From positions 146,214 through 210,213 of the forward strand of contig JAFVUV010000003.1 of NCBI GenBank assembly GCA_017502525.1: a stretch of 64,000 bases of DNA, read 5' to 3'. A program made the translations under genes and the position numbers. Each line of letters begins with the position of its first letter. Positions within the stretch are counted from its first letter, which is position 1. Below, piece after piece: positions 50,830 to 60,305 of the stretch. Origin of the DNA: Clostridia bacterium (GTDB taxonomy: Bacteria > Bacillota > Clostridia > Christensenellales > Borkfalkiaceae). The notes under the pieces are model-generated. The model saw only the letters and a list, made by a program, of their open reading frames with translations, did not search any database and was not told where the DNA came from.

Positions 50830-51033
50830 TTAGTCGTTAGTAGCAATCAATTTGCCATCTTGAATTTCTTGTGCGGCAACTGATAACGGTTTTTCTTTGT
50901 TTGGTAATTCGGTATAGCCTTGGTTTTGCGCTTGTTCCATAAGTTGTCTAGCGCGCTTACTAGTAACTACACAAAGTTCATATTTAGAACCAATTTTTTG
51001 TGCTAATTCGTCAATAGGTGGTTTATGTATCAT
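50830..51033 (-). CDS. rpoZ: RNA polymerase omega subunit
   Basis: 67 residues from the chosen start. The conserved core is PIDELAQKIGSKYELCVVTSKRARQL, followed by a short tail ending in AAQEIQDGKL. It assists assembly of beta-prime. AAGGAG lies 6 nt before the ATG at 51033, so I prefer that over the in-frame start at 51057 that would overlap gmk. Location after gmk is standard. Confidence 0.94.
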   Translation of the reverse strand: MIHKPPIDELAQKIGSKYELCVVTSKRARQLMEQAQNQGYTELPNKEKPLSVAAQEIQDGKLIATND

Positions 51034-51053
51034 TTTTATCTCCTTTTTCGGAC

Positions 51054-51620
51054 TCAAATTTTTGATTTTTCCGATTTGATAATATTTTCTATTTCTTCCA
51101 CGGCAGTAAATAAATCATCATTTACAACCGTGTAATCATACAAGTCTTTTTTGCCAAGTTCGTAATCAATTCTTTGCATACGAGAATTGATTTTTTCCAT
51201 ACTTTCAGTATTTCTTTTTATAAGTCTATTCCTAATTTCTTCGACTGATGGTGGTTCAATCATGATAAGCAGGGCTGTTGGATAATTTTTCTTAACTTCA
51301 AGTCCACCGTTAACGTCAATTTCAAGCAAAACGTCCTTTTCTTTAAGTGAGTCTAAAACAAATTGTCTCGGAGTACCGTAATAATTATCAAAATGTTCCG
51401 AATATTCCAAAAAACCATTATCTTCAAGTTTTGAAATAAATTCACTTTTTTCTATAAAAAAATATTCTCTTCCGTTAAGTTCTCCGTCTCTAGGCTTTCT
51501 AGTAGTACAAGAAATACTCAAAGATACGTTTCTATTTCGCTCAATAAGAAGCTTTGCTATCGTTCCTTTTCCCACACCCGACGGGCCCGAAAGAACTACT
51601 AATACGTTACGATTACTCAA
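51054..51620 (-). CDS. gmk: Guanylate kinase
   Basis: Phosphorylates GMP to GDP. P-loop SGPSGVGKGT at residues 11-20, the GMP-binding region SCTTRKPRDGELNGREYFFI, and LLEIDVNGGLEVKKNYP. 188 residues is slightly short of the typical 200-205 but complete. The start is a TTG at 51620 with AGGTG 8 nt upstream, and it overlaps the yicC 3' end by 8 nt. In Bacillus remA lies between these two genes; it is not present here. Confidence 0.96.
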   Translation of the reverse strand: MSNRNVLVVLSGPSGVGKGTIAKLLIERNRNVSLSISCTTRKPRDGELNGREYFFIEKSEFISKLEDNGFLEYSEHFDNYYGTPRQFVLDSLKEKDVLLEIDVNGGLEVKKNYPTALLIMIEPPSVEEIRNRLIKRNTESMEKINSRMQRIDYELGKKDLYDYTVVNDDLFTAVEEIENIIKSEKSKI

Positions 51621-52482
51621 GATTTTGCACCTGTTCCCTTACTTTTTCAATCTCGTTTTTGAGTTCAAGCGCGTATCTTGTAACCTCAATGTCGTTAGAT
51701 TTTGAACAAATAGTGTTGGTTTCTCTATTAAATTCCTGCATCAAAAAATCAAGTTTTTTACCAGCACCGTCACCACTTATAATGGTACGAAATTGTTGAA
51801 CGTGAGATTTTAATCTAGTCAACTCTTCGTCAATATTTACCCTATCGGTATAAAAAGCTACTTCACTAAGAAGCCTTGCTTCGTCATACTTAACGTCTTT
51901 AAGGAACTCTTCAATTCTAGTTTTTAATCTTTCTTTATACTCTAACGCAACAAGTGGAGCACGTTCGGAAATCTTATCGGCAAGGCAAGTGATTGTATTC
52001 ATACGCGAAAGCATATCCAAAACTAATTTTTCTCCCTCAACTTTTCGCATTTCGTTTAACATAACGCACGCTTTTTCAACGGTTTGTTTAACGATAATAG
52101 CAAATTCTTCAACGTCAACAATAGAATTATCCGTAACAACGTCAGGAGTGCGCATAATCGAACTCACGTTAAAATCGTTTTCAATACAAAGTTTTTCCGC
52201 GATAAGCTTGCTTGCGTTAAAATAACTTACGGCTTTATCAAGATTTACAGAAATATCCGCAGTATTTTCACGGGTGTCTGAAAAATTAATAAACAAGTCA
52301 ATTCTGCCACGTTTAACGAAAGTTTGAACTGTTTTGCGAATAGAATCTTCAAGAGCAATAAAAGCACGTGGGGTTTTGCAATTTAAATCAAAATTACGAT
52401 TGTTAACCGTCTTAATTTCTACCACTAGATTTATTCCATTATCAGCATATTCCGCTCTTCCGTAGCCGGTCATACTGTTCAT
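51613..52482 (-). CDS. yicC: YicC/YloC-family endoribonuclease
   Basis: 289 residues. The N-terminal MNSMTGYGRAEY motif and KTVNNRNFDLNCKTPRAF region, and the C-terminal GKKLDFLMQEFNRETNTICSKSNDIEVTRYALELK block, are the two Pfam-type YicC halves. Members degrade RNA (E. coli YicC acts on the small RNA RyhB; Bacillus YloC is an endoribonuclease). GGAGGAAG precedes the ATG. It heads the long unit that runs through gmk, rpoZ, priA, def, fmt, rsmB, rlmN, rsgA and rpe to spoVM. Confidence 0.94.
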   Translation of the reverse strand: MNSMTGYGRAEYADNGINLVVEIKTVNNRNFDLNCKTPRAFIALEDSIRKTVQTFVKRGRIDLFINFSDTRENTADISVNLDKAVSYFNASKLIAEKLCIENDFNVSSIMRTPDVVTDNSIVDVEEFAIIVKQTVEKACVMLNEMRKVEGEKLVLDMLSRMNTITCLADKISERAPLVALEYKERLKTRIEEFLKDVKYDEARLLSEVAFYTDRVNIDEELTRLKSHVQQFRTIISGDGAGKKLDFLMQEFNRETNTICSKSNDIEVTRYALELKNEIEKVREQVQNLE

Positions 52483-52517
52483 ACTAATCTTCCTCCGTAA
52501 GTGAAACTGTATCTATA

Positions 52518-52546
52518 ATTTTAACATATAATTTATATTTAATCAA
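52518..52546 (-). promoter_or_regulatory. Promoter of the yicC-gmk-...-spoVM unit
   Basis: Minus-strand TTGATT, 17 bp, TAAAAT; the -35 box overlaps the 3' end of ligA. Confidence 0.7.
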
Positions 52547-54489
52547 CTTTTTATAAGTAGTTTAAATGTATCTTCATCAATTATTTTTATATTTAATGCG
52601 CGTGCCTTATCTAATTTACTACCCGCGCCTTCACCAGCAATAACTAAAGTGGTTTTTTTAGAAACGCTAGACAAAATTTCCCCGCCTAATTCTTCTATGA
52701 TTTTACCAGCTTCATCTCTTTTAAAATCATGTAACGAACCGGTCAAAACTACTCTTTCTCCACTAAAAGCACCTTCTTTCTTTTGTGTTTGATAATTAAT
52801 TTTAACGCCCAAACTTAAAAGTTTATCAATTTCTAGTTTATTTTCTTCACTAGCAAAATATTGCACGATACAATCTGCAACCACATCTCCAACGTCGTCA
52901 ATAGTTAGCAAGTCGGCTTTAGTTGCTCTCATTAGATTATCGAGCACAGAAAAACGTTCAGACAAATCTTTTGCAGTTTTTCTTCCGACGTTTTCAATAC
53001 CTAAAGCATAAATAAAGTTAGCAAACGAAACGGTTTTTGATTGCTCAATTGCGGTTATTAAATTTTCAGTTTTAGCATCTTTATATCCTTCTAAGCCACG
53101 AACAGCTTCTCTATCAAGACGATATAAATCACTAAAATTTCTCACGCTAAATTTATCAAATAATAACGCGGCGGTTTTCTCACTAAACCCCTCGATATCG
53201 ACGCCGTTTTTGCTTGCAAAATTAACTAATTTAGCAACTACTCTTTGTCTACAATTGTTATTTGGGCAAAATAAATTCGCACCGATTTCAACGAGTTCTG
53301 TATTGCAATAAGGGCAAGCTATCGGCTTCACGATATCTTCACAATGCGAATAAATTTCAGTAGTTCCTAAAATTTCGGGTATTACTTCATTACTTCTTCT
53401 AACTAAAACCCTAGCGCCTTTTTTAACGCCTTTTCGCATTAAATCGCCATAATTATTTAACGTTGCTTTTCTAACGGTAGCACCTGCAAGTTCGGTTGGT
53501 TCTAGCAGTCCTAACGGAGTAAGTTTGCCCGTTCTTCCGACTTGCCAAATAACGTCCTTTAAGATTGTAGTAACTTCTTCTGCCTCAAACTTAAACGCAA
53601 TTGCCCAGCGCGGAAATTTATCAGTTGAGCCTAAAATGTTCCTCAAATTAAAATCATTTACTTTAATAACTGCGCCATCAGTTAAAATATCTAGTGATTT
53701 CCTATTGATTTCAATATCTTTTACAGCAGACATAACGTCCGAAATTCCATTGCAAATCTTAAAAAACGGATGCACTTTAAATCCGTTGTTTCTAAGAAAT
53801 TTAACACACTCTGCCTGCGATGCAATTTCACCGTTTTCAATATAGTTTACGTTATAAAACATTATTTCTACACGGCGTTTTTCGGTTACTTTGGGGTCTA
53901 AATTTCTAATCGCCCCCGCTACTGCGTTGCGCGCATTTTTAAGTGGTTCGTCAGCTGTTTTGTTGTATTCATCTAGAACGGAAAGGCGCATTATTGCTTC
54001 ACCTTGAACTTCGATTTTCCCCTTAAAATCAATAGTTAACGGGAAACTTTTAACGGTTAAAACTTGAGCTGTAACGTCTTCTCCTTCCACCCCGTTTCCA
54101 CGAGTAGTTGCCCTTACAAACATTCCTTGGTCGTAAGTTAAACAAATAGTTAAACCGTCAAATTTATATTCTACCGTATAAACTATTTCTTCGTTATATT
54201 CTTTTCTAATCCTTTTGTCAAAAGCTTTAATTTGCTCAAATTCAGTTGCTTTATCTAGACTATAAAGCCTTTCCAAGTGCCTATGTTTCTTAAAAGCAGA
54301 AATAGGTTCACCACCAACTCTTTTAGTTGGCGAATTAAAAAGTATTACACCCGTTTGTTTTTCCAATTCAACCAAGCGGTCGTAAAGAGCGTCGTACTCT
54401 TTATCAGACACGGTAGGATTATCTAAAACATAGTATTCGTGAGCGTATTTATTTAAGAGTTTTACCAACTCTTCCATTTGTTTCATCAT
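52543..54489 (-). CDS. ligA: NAD+-dependent DNA ligase LigA
   Basis: Seals nicks during replication and repair. An Ia domain with the NAD-binding YY (HEYYVLDNPTVSDKEYD) precedes the nucleotidyl-transferase motif YKFDG with adenylated K109. The OB domain, a four-Cys zinc finger (CPYCNTELVEIGANLFCPNNNC), HhH repeats and a C-terminal BRCT domain (FSGERVVLTGSLHDFKRDEA) follow. 648 residues is normal. It begins overlapping the pcrA stop (ATGATGA region), with GGAG 5-8 nt upstream of the paired ATGs. The pcrA-ligA pair is standard in Firmicutes. Confidence 0.97.
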   Translation of the reverse strand: MMKQMEELVKLLNKYAHEYYVLDNPTVSDKEYDALYDRLVELEKQTGVILFNSPTKRVGGEPISAFKKHRHLERLYSLDKATEFEQIKAFDKRIRKEYNEEIVYTVEYKFDGLTICLTYDQGMFVRATTRGNGVEGEDVTAQVLTVKSFPLTIDFKGKIEVQGEAIMRLSVLDEYNKTADEPLKNARNAVAGAIRNLDPKVTEKRRVEIMFYNVNYIENGEIASQAECVKFLRNNGFKVHPFFKICNGISDVMSAVKDIEINRKSLDILTDGAVIKVNDFNLRNILGSTDKFPRWAIAFKFEAEEVTTILKDVIWQVGRTGKLTPLGLLEPTELAGATVRKATLNNYGDLMRKGVKKGARVLVRRSNEVIPEILGTTEIYSHCEDIVKPIACPYCNTELVEIGANLFCPNNNCRQRVVAKLVNFASKNGVDIEGFSEKTAALLFDKFSVRNFSDLYRLDREAVRGLEGYKDAKTENLITAIEQSKTVSFANFIYALGIENVGRKTAKDLSERFSVLDNLMRATKADLLTIDDVGDVVADCIVQYFASEENKLEIDKLLSLGVKINYQTQKKEGAFSGERVVLTGSLHDFKRDEAGKIIEELGGEILSSVSKKTTLVIAGEGAGSKLDKARALNIKIIDEDTFKLLIKS

Positions 54490-56747
54490 AATATCTCCAT
54501 AGGCGCAAATTTTGCCGAAAGTGACTTTATCCCCACCCCTTTAAAGGCGACGTCAACTATTAAATTATCCCCACTACCTTTAGTGTTTATAACCGTACCT
54601 TCGCCAAATTTAACGTGGCGGACTTTTACACCCGTTTTATATTTTTCGTAGTTTACAGAAGTGTTTGCCTTAGGCTTATTTGCCTGAATAAAACTTTTTG
54701 CATATTGTGAAGAGTATCCACCACTTGAAGAAGTATAACCACTATCTGAATCATCTTCATATCTAGAATATTCTCTCGACGAATATCCGTAAGAATTTTC
54801 CTTGCGTCTAATTTCCTCATCAGCTCTACGCGGAAATAAAATATGTTGCGCTTCTTTTAAGAATCGCGATTGAAACATATTTTCGCGTTTACCATACATA
54901 TAACGACTCATTGCTCGCGTAAGATATAATCTTTCCATAGCACGAGTTATTGAAACGTACATAAGACGCCTTTCTTCTTCCATTTCACTTTCATCATCAA
55001 CACTTCTGGCAATAGGCAAAATCTTTTCATCAAGCCCCGCAACGAAAACGTTTTTATATTCTAATCCTTTTGCCGCATGAATTGTAGCGATAGTTACGGC
55101 GTCACCGTTATTTATATCATCTGTATCAGAACTTAAAGTTACAGAATTTAGGTAGTCCGTAAGTGTTGAGCCGGGATTATCCTTCTCAAATTGTTCAGCG
55201 GAGTTTTTAAGTTCACTAATATTATACAATCTTGAAGTGTTTTCTTCACTCTTTTCGGCAAACTGCTCTAAAAACCCTGTGGTTTCTAAAATATAATCAA
55301 TAAGTCTAGCTACCGAATTATTTTTCGCATAAGCCTTAAAGTTATCAAGCAAATTACCAAAATTAAACAATTTTGTTTTTGCTGCCGAACCTATTGATGT
55401 TTGCTCAAGCCTAAAAACACCATCATAAAGCGAAATAGACGCAACTTGACAAAATTCACGTAGTTCCCTTAAAGTCTTATCACCTATGCCACGTTTAGGA
55501 AACGAAACACATCTTAAAAAAGACTCGTTATCGTTAGAGTTAACTATTACTTTCAAGTATGACAGAACGTCTTTAATTTCTTTACGCTCAAAGAACCTAA
55601 AGCCACCAAAAACTTTGCAAGGAATACCGTACTTCATAAACTCTTGCTCAAACGCACGCGATAAGGCGTTGACTCTCATAAATACGGCAAAATCGCTATA
55701 CAATAAGTTAACATTACGTTTCATTAAGTTTATAATTTGCATAGCAACGTAAGCAGCCTCGTTATTTTCGTCGGTTCCCACAAAAGTTTCGACCTTTACA
55801 CCTTCGCAATTATCAGTCCAAAGTTGCTTTTGTCTTCTTTCAACGTTATTAGCTATTATGCAGTTAGCCAAATTTAAAATGTTTTTAGTAGAGCGGTAAT
55901 TTCTTTCTAATTTATAAACCTTTGCACCTCTAAAAATATCGTCAAATGATAAAATATTTTCAATTTTTGCACCACGCCAACCATAAATACTTTGGTCGTC
56001 GTCACCAACAACGAAAATATTGCCATGCTTTTTACAAAGAGCTTGTGCGATTGCAAACTGAACTGTATTTGTATCTTGAAATTCGTCTATGTGTATATAC
56101 TTAAATTTATTAGAATAATACTCTGCGACTTCAGGATGCAAACAAAAAAGTTCATAGGTCTTAAATAATAAATCATCAAAATCTAACGCGTTTGAACGAG
56201 CAAGCTGATTTTCATAAGCAGTATAAATTTGAGTTATTTCTTCAGAAAATCTAACGCTAGAATTTTCCTTTTTCCACTCAAGTGGTTTTAAACAGTCGTT
56301 TTTAGCCGTTGAAATTACGTTTTTAGCCGTTTTAAGTAAAGCGTCAGCATCTAATCCCGTTTCCTCAAAAACACGCTTTAACACCTTTTCTTTATCAGTT
56401 TCGTCGTAAATAGTAAAGTTTTTATCGTATCCTAACTTATCTATATCTTTACGCAAAATTCTAACACACATACTGTGTATGGTAGAAACCCACATATCGT
56501 TGATATCACCGACAATCTTTTCTAAACGTTCTTTCATTTCCCCAGCGGCTTTATTTGTAAAAGTTATTGCCATAATTTGATGCGCTGGAACGTTTTTCTC
56601 CATAATCAGGTATGCAATTCTAGTTGTTAAAACGCGTGTCTTACCACTGCCTGCACCAGCTATTACTAAAACAGCACCTTCTGTATCAAGGACAGGCTTT
56701 ATTTGTTCTTCGTTAAGTTTATCTAATAATTCTTGAATTTTAACCAT
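54486..56747 (-). CDS. pcrA: ATP-dependent DNA helicase PcrA/UvrD
   Basis: Superfamily 1A 3'-5' helicase for repair and replication of transcribed DNA. Walker A is AGAGSGKT at residues 30-37, followed by MAITFTNKAAGEMKER, DEFQDTN, VVGDDDQSIYGWRGA, KLERNYRS and the late TIHAAKGLEYKNVFVAG and EERRLMYVSITRA. The C-terminal 90 residues include the Gly/Ser/Tyr-rich linker and a Tudor-like GVKVRHVKFGEGTVI. 753 residues is typical. The start at 56747 has no Shine-Dalgarno sequence; its promoter ends 6 nt before the ATG, so the mRNA is predicted to be leaderless. Confidence 0.97.
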   Translation of the reverse strand: MVKIQELLDKLNEEQIKPVLDTEGAVLVIAGAGSGKTRVLTTRIAYLIMEKNVPAHQIMAITFTNKAAGEMKERLEKIVGDINDMWVSTIHSMCVRILRKDIDKLGYDKNFTIYDETDKEKVLKRVFEETGLDADALLKTAKNVISTAKNDCLKPLEWKKENSSVRFSEEITQIYTAYENQLARSNALDFDDLLFKTYELFCLHPEVAEYYSNKFKYIHIDEFQDTNTVQFAIAQALCKKHGNIFVVGDDDQSIYGWRGAKIENILSFDDIFRGAKVYKLERNYRSTKNILNLANCIIANNVERRQKQLWTDNCEGVKVETFVGTDENNEAAYVAMQIINLMKRNVNLLYSDFAVFMRVNALSRAFEQEFMKYGIPCKVFGGFRFFERKEIKDVLSYLKVIVNSNDNESFLRCVSFPKRGIGDKTLRELREFCQVASISLYDGVFRLEQTSIGSAAKTKLFNFGNLLDNFKAYAKNNSVARLIDYILETTGFLEQFAEKSEENTSRLYNISELKNSAEQFEKDNPGSTLTDYLNSVTLSSDTDDINNGDAVTIATIHAAKGLEYKNVFVAGLDEKILPIARSVDDESEMEEERRLMYVSITRAMERLYLTRAMSRYMYGKRENMFQSRFLKEAQHILFPRRADEEIRRKENSYGYSSREYSRYEDDSDSGYTSSSGGYSSQYAKSFIQANKPKANTSVNYEKYKTGVKVRHVKFGEGTVINTKGSGDNLIVDVAFKGVGIKSLSAKFAPMEIL

Positions 56748-56753
56748 AAAAAT

Positions 56754-56782
56754 ATTATAACATATTGGTAAAATCTTTTCAA
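56754..56782 (-). promoter_or_regulatory. Leaderless promoter of pcrA-ligA
   Basis: Minus-strand TTGAAA, 17 bp, TATAAT; six nucleotides (ATTTTT) separate the -10 box from the ATG. Confidence 0.85.
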
Positions 56783-56820
56783 GTGTGCAATAACAAAAAA
56801 CATTTTACCTTTTAATTTTC

Positions 56821-56849
56821 TTGCATTAAATTCTTGCATATGTTAATAT
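56821..56849 (+). promoter_or_regulatory. Promoter of the SDR-pyridoxal kinase pair
   Basis: TTGCAT, 17 bp, TAATAT, divergent from the pcrA promoter. The short leader contains AGAGGTG. Confidence 0.7.
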
Positions 56850-56866
56850 TTATTAGAGGTGAATTT

Positions 56867-57694
56867 ATGCGTAAAAATTGGTTACAAGGAAAAACTGTTG
56901 TTATAAGCGGTGCAAGTGGCGGTTTAGGATTTTCCGTCGCTAAATTACTTATAGAAAAATACAATTGCAAAGTTATTGGAATTGCTAGAAACGAGAAAAA
57001 ATTGCTTTCAGCAATAGAAAGTTTAGGTGATAAAAAATCAAACTTTACTTTTAAACTATTCGACGTGTCTATAAAAGAAAATTGGATTGACTTTTATAAC
57101 TATTTAGCCGAAAATAATACGCAAATCGATTTACTAATTAACAATGCCGGTTTCATGTTGCCATTTGCCAAATTTGATAAGTATTCAGACAATGAAATTG
57201 ACGAAATTATTAAAACTAATTTCACTTCAATAGTGTACTCTACAAAAACGTTATTACCTTTAATAAAAAAATCATCCACCCCGGCAGTAGTCAACATTTC
57301 AAGCGCGGCAGGTTTATGCGCCGTTGTTGGTGAAAGTATGTATTGCGCAACTAAATTTGCCGTAAAAGGTTTCACCGAAACTCTTCAACAAGACTATAAA
57401 AAACAAATCTATGTTGCTGGAATTTACCCTGGTTTTATTAGAACAAATATTCTAAGTAGACAAAACGGGAAGGCTAAAGACGGTAAACTAGTTAAACGTT
57501 TTATGTATCCGCTTGATAAAGCAACTAAAAAAATAGTTAAACGAATTGCAAAAAAGAAAAAACGCATAGTTTTCGGTTTTCAAGGTCGTACGATAAGTTT
57601 TATAAGTAGATTTTTCCCAAAATCTGCGCCAAGTATGATAACAAAAGTATTAAAAGCATCAAAACTTGATATGTTTGATGACGTTTTTAACTAG
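56867..57694 (+). CDS. Short-chain dehydrogenase/reductase
   Basis: 275 residues, classical SDR fold. Cofactor motif GASGGLG, then NNAG, and the catalytic serine and YxxxK pair in NISSAAG and MYCATK. The C-terminal extension (about 215-275, basic, with KKIVKRIAKKKKR) resembles the membrane-proximal tail of the DltE/YqjQ-like SDR group. Substrate unknown. The start at 56867 is chosen for AGAGGTG 6 nt upstream; in-frame ATGs at 56834 and 56840 lie in the promoter. It is followed 15 nt later by the pyridoxal kinase. Confidence 0.88.
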   Translation: MRKNWLQGKTVVISGASGGLGFSVAKLLIEKYNCKVIGIARNEKKLLSAIESLGDKKSNFTFKLFDVSIKENWIDFYNYLAENNTQIDLLINNAGFMLPFAKFDKYSDNEIDEIIKTNFTSIVYSTKTLLPLIKKSSTPAVVNISSAAGLCAVVGESMYCATKFAVKGFTETLQQDYKKQIYVAGIYPGFIRTNILSRQNGKAKDGKLVKRFMYPLDKATKKIVKRIAKKKKRIVFGFQGRTISFISRFFPKSAPSMITKVLKASKLDMFDDVFN

Positions 57695-57709
57695 AATGCG
57701 GAGATAAAA

Positions 57710-58543
57710 ATGAAAAGAATTTTAACAATACAAGATATATCGTGTGTAGGTAAATGCTCATTAACCGTTGCCCTACCAATAATTTCCGCTTGCGGAGTTG
57801 AAACGTCGGTTTTACCTACCGCCGTTTTATCAACTCATACCGCTTTTTCTAGCTTTACCTTTAGAGATTTAACTGACGATATTAAAAATATAAGCAATGA
57901 ATTTACAAAACAAAATATTTCTTTTGATGCCTTATACACAGGTTATCTAGGCTCATTTAAACAATTAGAGTTGGTTTCAGACCTTTTTAATAAATTTAAA
58001 ACTAAGGATAATTTTATTTTAGTTGACCCTGTAATGGCTGACCACGGCAGACTTTATAAAGGTTTTGACAAGAATTTTGCAAACTCAATGGCAAATCTTT
58101 GCAAACTTGCAGATATTATCGTGCCCAACCTTACTGAAGCGTCTTTTATGCTTGACGAACCGTATATTGAAAAAGATTACGACGAAAATTATATTAAAAG
58201 TTTGCTCAAACGGTTAACCGCCTTAGGCTGCAAAAAAGCGCTATTAACAGGTGTATCTTTTAATGAAAATCAGTTAGGCGTTTATGGTTACGATAGTATT
58301 TTTGATGAATATTTTTATTATCATCGTAAAAAATTACCCGTTAATTTTCACGGCACTGGCGACGTTTTTGCAAGCGCACTATGCGGTGCTCTAACCATAG
58401 GAAAAACACTTAAACAAGCAGTAAAAATTGCCGTTGATTACACGGTTGAGTGCATTAATGAAACAGTCAAAAATCCTAACGCTAACTGGTATGGCGTTGA
58501 ATTTGAAAAGGCTATTCCATATCTAATTAACACTATAAAATAA
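57710..58543 (+). CDS. Pyridoxal/pyridoxamine kinase (PdxK/PdxY family)
   Basis: Phosphorylates vitamin B6 vitamers in the PLP salvage pathway. 277 residues. Family features are IQDISCVGKCSLTVALPIISACG, LPTAVLSTHTAF, YTGYLGS, LVDPVMADHG, PNLTEA and the catalytic FHGTGDVFASAL, where the anion-hole motif reads GTGD. The length fits PdxY-like ribokinase-superfamily enzymes. CGGAG precedes the ATG. Co-transcription with the SDR gene is indicated by the short gap and the single downstream terminator. Confidence 0.9.
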   Translation: MKRILTIQDISCVGKCSLTVALPIISACGVETSVLPTAVLSTHTAFSSFTFRDLTDDIKNISNEFTKQNISFDALYTGYLGSFKQLELVSDLFNKFKTKDNFILVDPVMADHGRLYKGFDKNFANSMANLCKLADIIVPNLTEASFMLDEPYIEKDYDENYIKSLLKRLTALGCKKALLTGVSFNENQLGVYGYDSIFDEYFYYHRKKLPVNFHGTGDVFASALCGALTIGKTLKQAVKIAVDYTVECINETVKNPNANWYGVEFEKAIPYLINTIK

Positions 58544-58560
58544 TTTTTCACATAAATAAT

Positions 58561-58600
58561 AAAACGGCTTTTGCAAAATTGCAAAAGCCGTTTTATTATT
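58561..58600. terminator. Bidirectional terminator after the pyridoxal kinase
   Basis: AAAACGGCTTTTGC pairs with GCAAAAGCCGTTTT around a short AT loop, with Ts or As on both sides. It sits between convergent units. Confidence 0.9.
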
Positions 58601-58607
58601 TAATAGT

Positions 58608-59141
58608 TTACTCAACTAAATCAATAAATTTTTCAGGAACGTGAAATCCTTCACACATCGTTGGACTTAATGCTAAAAGATTTTTATTCTCAATTCCTCC
58701 CTCAGTTTCAATCCTAAACGCATTGTATTTAATCCCAATTTTTTCATCATAGCCGATTTTTTCTAGCGGAACACTAAATTTCAATTTATAATCGTTGCCC
58801 AAAATTTCAACTTCTGATTTCAAAAAGTTATCTTCTTCCGAAATAGGCGTTAATTGAATATTAAAATTGCCAGAGTTATGTATTTTACACAAAAATTGAC
58901 AGTTGTTTGGCGCTACTTCAATTTCAAAATAATCCGAAAGATTTCCTGAAGTGCAGATAAACGCTTCACAAACGTCACCTAAATAAATGGGGGCGTTATA
59001 CTTATTATCTTTACTGAAAAATTTTGAATTTTTGCAATAAAAATCGAAAATTAAGTGCGTTTTTGTTTTAATAACGTCAACGGTAGTTAAAAATTCTGGA
59101 AGTTCTTCTCCCGTTCTTGTGTTTTTTAATTGATATTTCAT
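58608..59141 (-). CDS. CBM9-like carbohydrate-binding domain protein
   Basis: 177 residues, no signal peptide. The pattern fits the cytosolic CBM9-like/DUF1083-type fold: HLIFDFYCKNSKFFSKDNKY, APIYLGDVCEAFI, DYFEIEVAPNN, IKYNAFRIET and the closing SPTMCEGFHVPEKFIDL, which is a typical end (PT..P.FHVPE.F..L). Such proteins often sit in gut Clostridia sugar loci. Binding to a carbohydrate is inferred from family only. AGAGG lies 5 nt before the ATG. It is 16 nt after the SIS gene and last in the three-gene unit. Confidence 0.75.
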   Translation of the reverse strand: MKYQLKNTRTGEELPEFLTTVDVIKTKTHLIFDFYCKNSKFFSKDNKYNAPIYLGDVCEAFICTSGNLSDYFEIEVAPNNCQFLCKIHNSGNFNIQLTPISEEDNFLKSEVEILGNDYKLKFSVPLEKIGYDEKIGIKYNAFRIETEGGIENKNLLALSPTMCEGFHVPEKFIDLVE

Positions 59142-59157
59142 AAAAACCTCTAATAAA

Positions 59158-60240
59158 TTACTTAGTTATAGTTACTTTATTAAGCGCTCTAGGTGCATCG
59201 GGATTATTACCGATTAAACAAGAAATCTTACAAGCAAGCATTTGAGAGAAAATAGCAAATGCAAAAATACAAACTTCTTCAGGAACACCAAAGTTAATAA
59301 GCGCATCGTTACACTTTGCAAATTTTCCTGTAAGCACGCAATCATTTGTTACTAATAGCACAGGCGCTCTTAAACTAATCATTTTTTCAACACAATTAAT
59401 TTGGTCGGTACGAACTAAAGTTTGTAATTCTTGGTCCCCGTTATTTTTTGCCGCGTAAATGATTACAGGTGTAGCATCGCTAACCATTGCCATAGGTCCG
59501 TGATAGAAATCACTACCCGCATAACCTTTCATTTGAATATAACAAGTTTCTTGCAATTTAAGAGATGCTTCTAAAGCAATCGCATAAGTCATACCACGTG
59601 AAAGAACAAATCCACTTTGCATATCCTTAAATTTATCCGCATACTTAGTGGTTAGCACGTCAATTTCGGGAATAACTTTTTGTATTTCTTGTTTAAGATT
59701 TTTAAGATGAAGTAAATTTTCTTTATTTCCCGAAAGTTCAGATGCAAGCCATAAAGTAACGAATAGTTGCGCACTAAAAGTTTTAGTCGCAGCAACACTA
59801 CTTTCCAAGCCAGCGTTAAGATACAAATGATATTTTGCTTCTTTAGCCATCGGGCTTTCAAGGTCGTTAGTTATTGCTATAGTTATTGCACCTTGCTCAT
59901 TTCCCTTTTTTATGACTTCCAACACGTCCTCAGCCCTACCACTCTGACTGCAACCTATAACTATGCTGTTTGAATAATCTATTTTACCCCTGTATAGCGT
60001 TACAACGCTAGGCGCAGATAAGCCTACGGTATAATGTGAATTAACTTCCAAAACGTATTTAAAGAAGATTAAAGCATGGTCACTTGTCCCACGAGCCGCA
60101 GCGACAAAGTTGTTTTTACCACTAGTTTTTATGTCGGCAACTAGGTTCTTCATAACGTCAGCATTAACCGTTTGTATTTCGCCAAAAAGTCTAGGAGTTT
60201 CGTTGATTTCTTTCCACATTAAAGTTTCACTATGTCTCAT
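59158..60240 (-). CDS. SIS-domain sugar isomerase/deaminase (GlmS C-domain/NagB-II type)
   Basis: 360 residues with two SIS domains. It begins MRHSETLMWKEINETPRL, the start typical of this group. Sugar-phosphate binding motifs are AARGTSDHALIFFKYVLE, SQSGRAEDVLEVI, ESSVAATKTFSAQLF and FYHGPMAMV. It lacks the glutaminase domain of GlmS, so it is more likely a glucosamine-6-phosphate deaminase (NagB-II) or an amino-sugar isomerase. Neighbouring ROK-type kinases agree with amino-sugar or hexose catabolism. AAAGGAGAG precedes the ATG. Confidence 0.88.
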   Translation of the reverse strand: MRHSETLMWKEINETPRLFGEIQTVNADVMKNLVADIKTSGKNNFVAAARGTSDHALIFFKYVLEVNSHYTVGLSAPSVVTLYRGKIDYSNSIVIGCSQSGRAEDVLEVIKKGNEQGAITIAITNDLESPMAKEAKYHLYLNAGLESSVAATKTFSAQLFVTLWLASELSGNKENLLHLKNLKQEIQKVIPEIDVLTTKYADKFKDMQSGFVLSRGMTYAIALEASLKLQETCYIQMKGYAGSDFYHGPMAMVSDATPVIIYAAKNNGDQELQTLVRTDQINCVEKMISLRAPVLLVTNDCVLTGKFAKCNDALINFGVPEEVCIFAFAIFSQMLACKISCLIGNNPDAPRALNKVTITK

Positions 60241-60305
60241 AATAAACTCTCCTTTAATTTATTGTACCACCGACCTTTAACTTTGTCAATGCTTAACTAA
60301 AAAAC

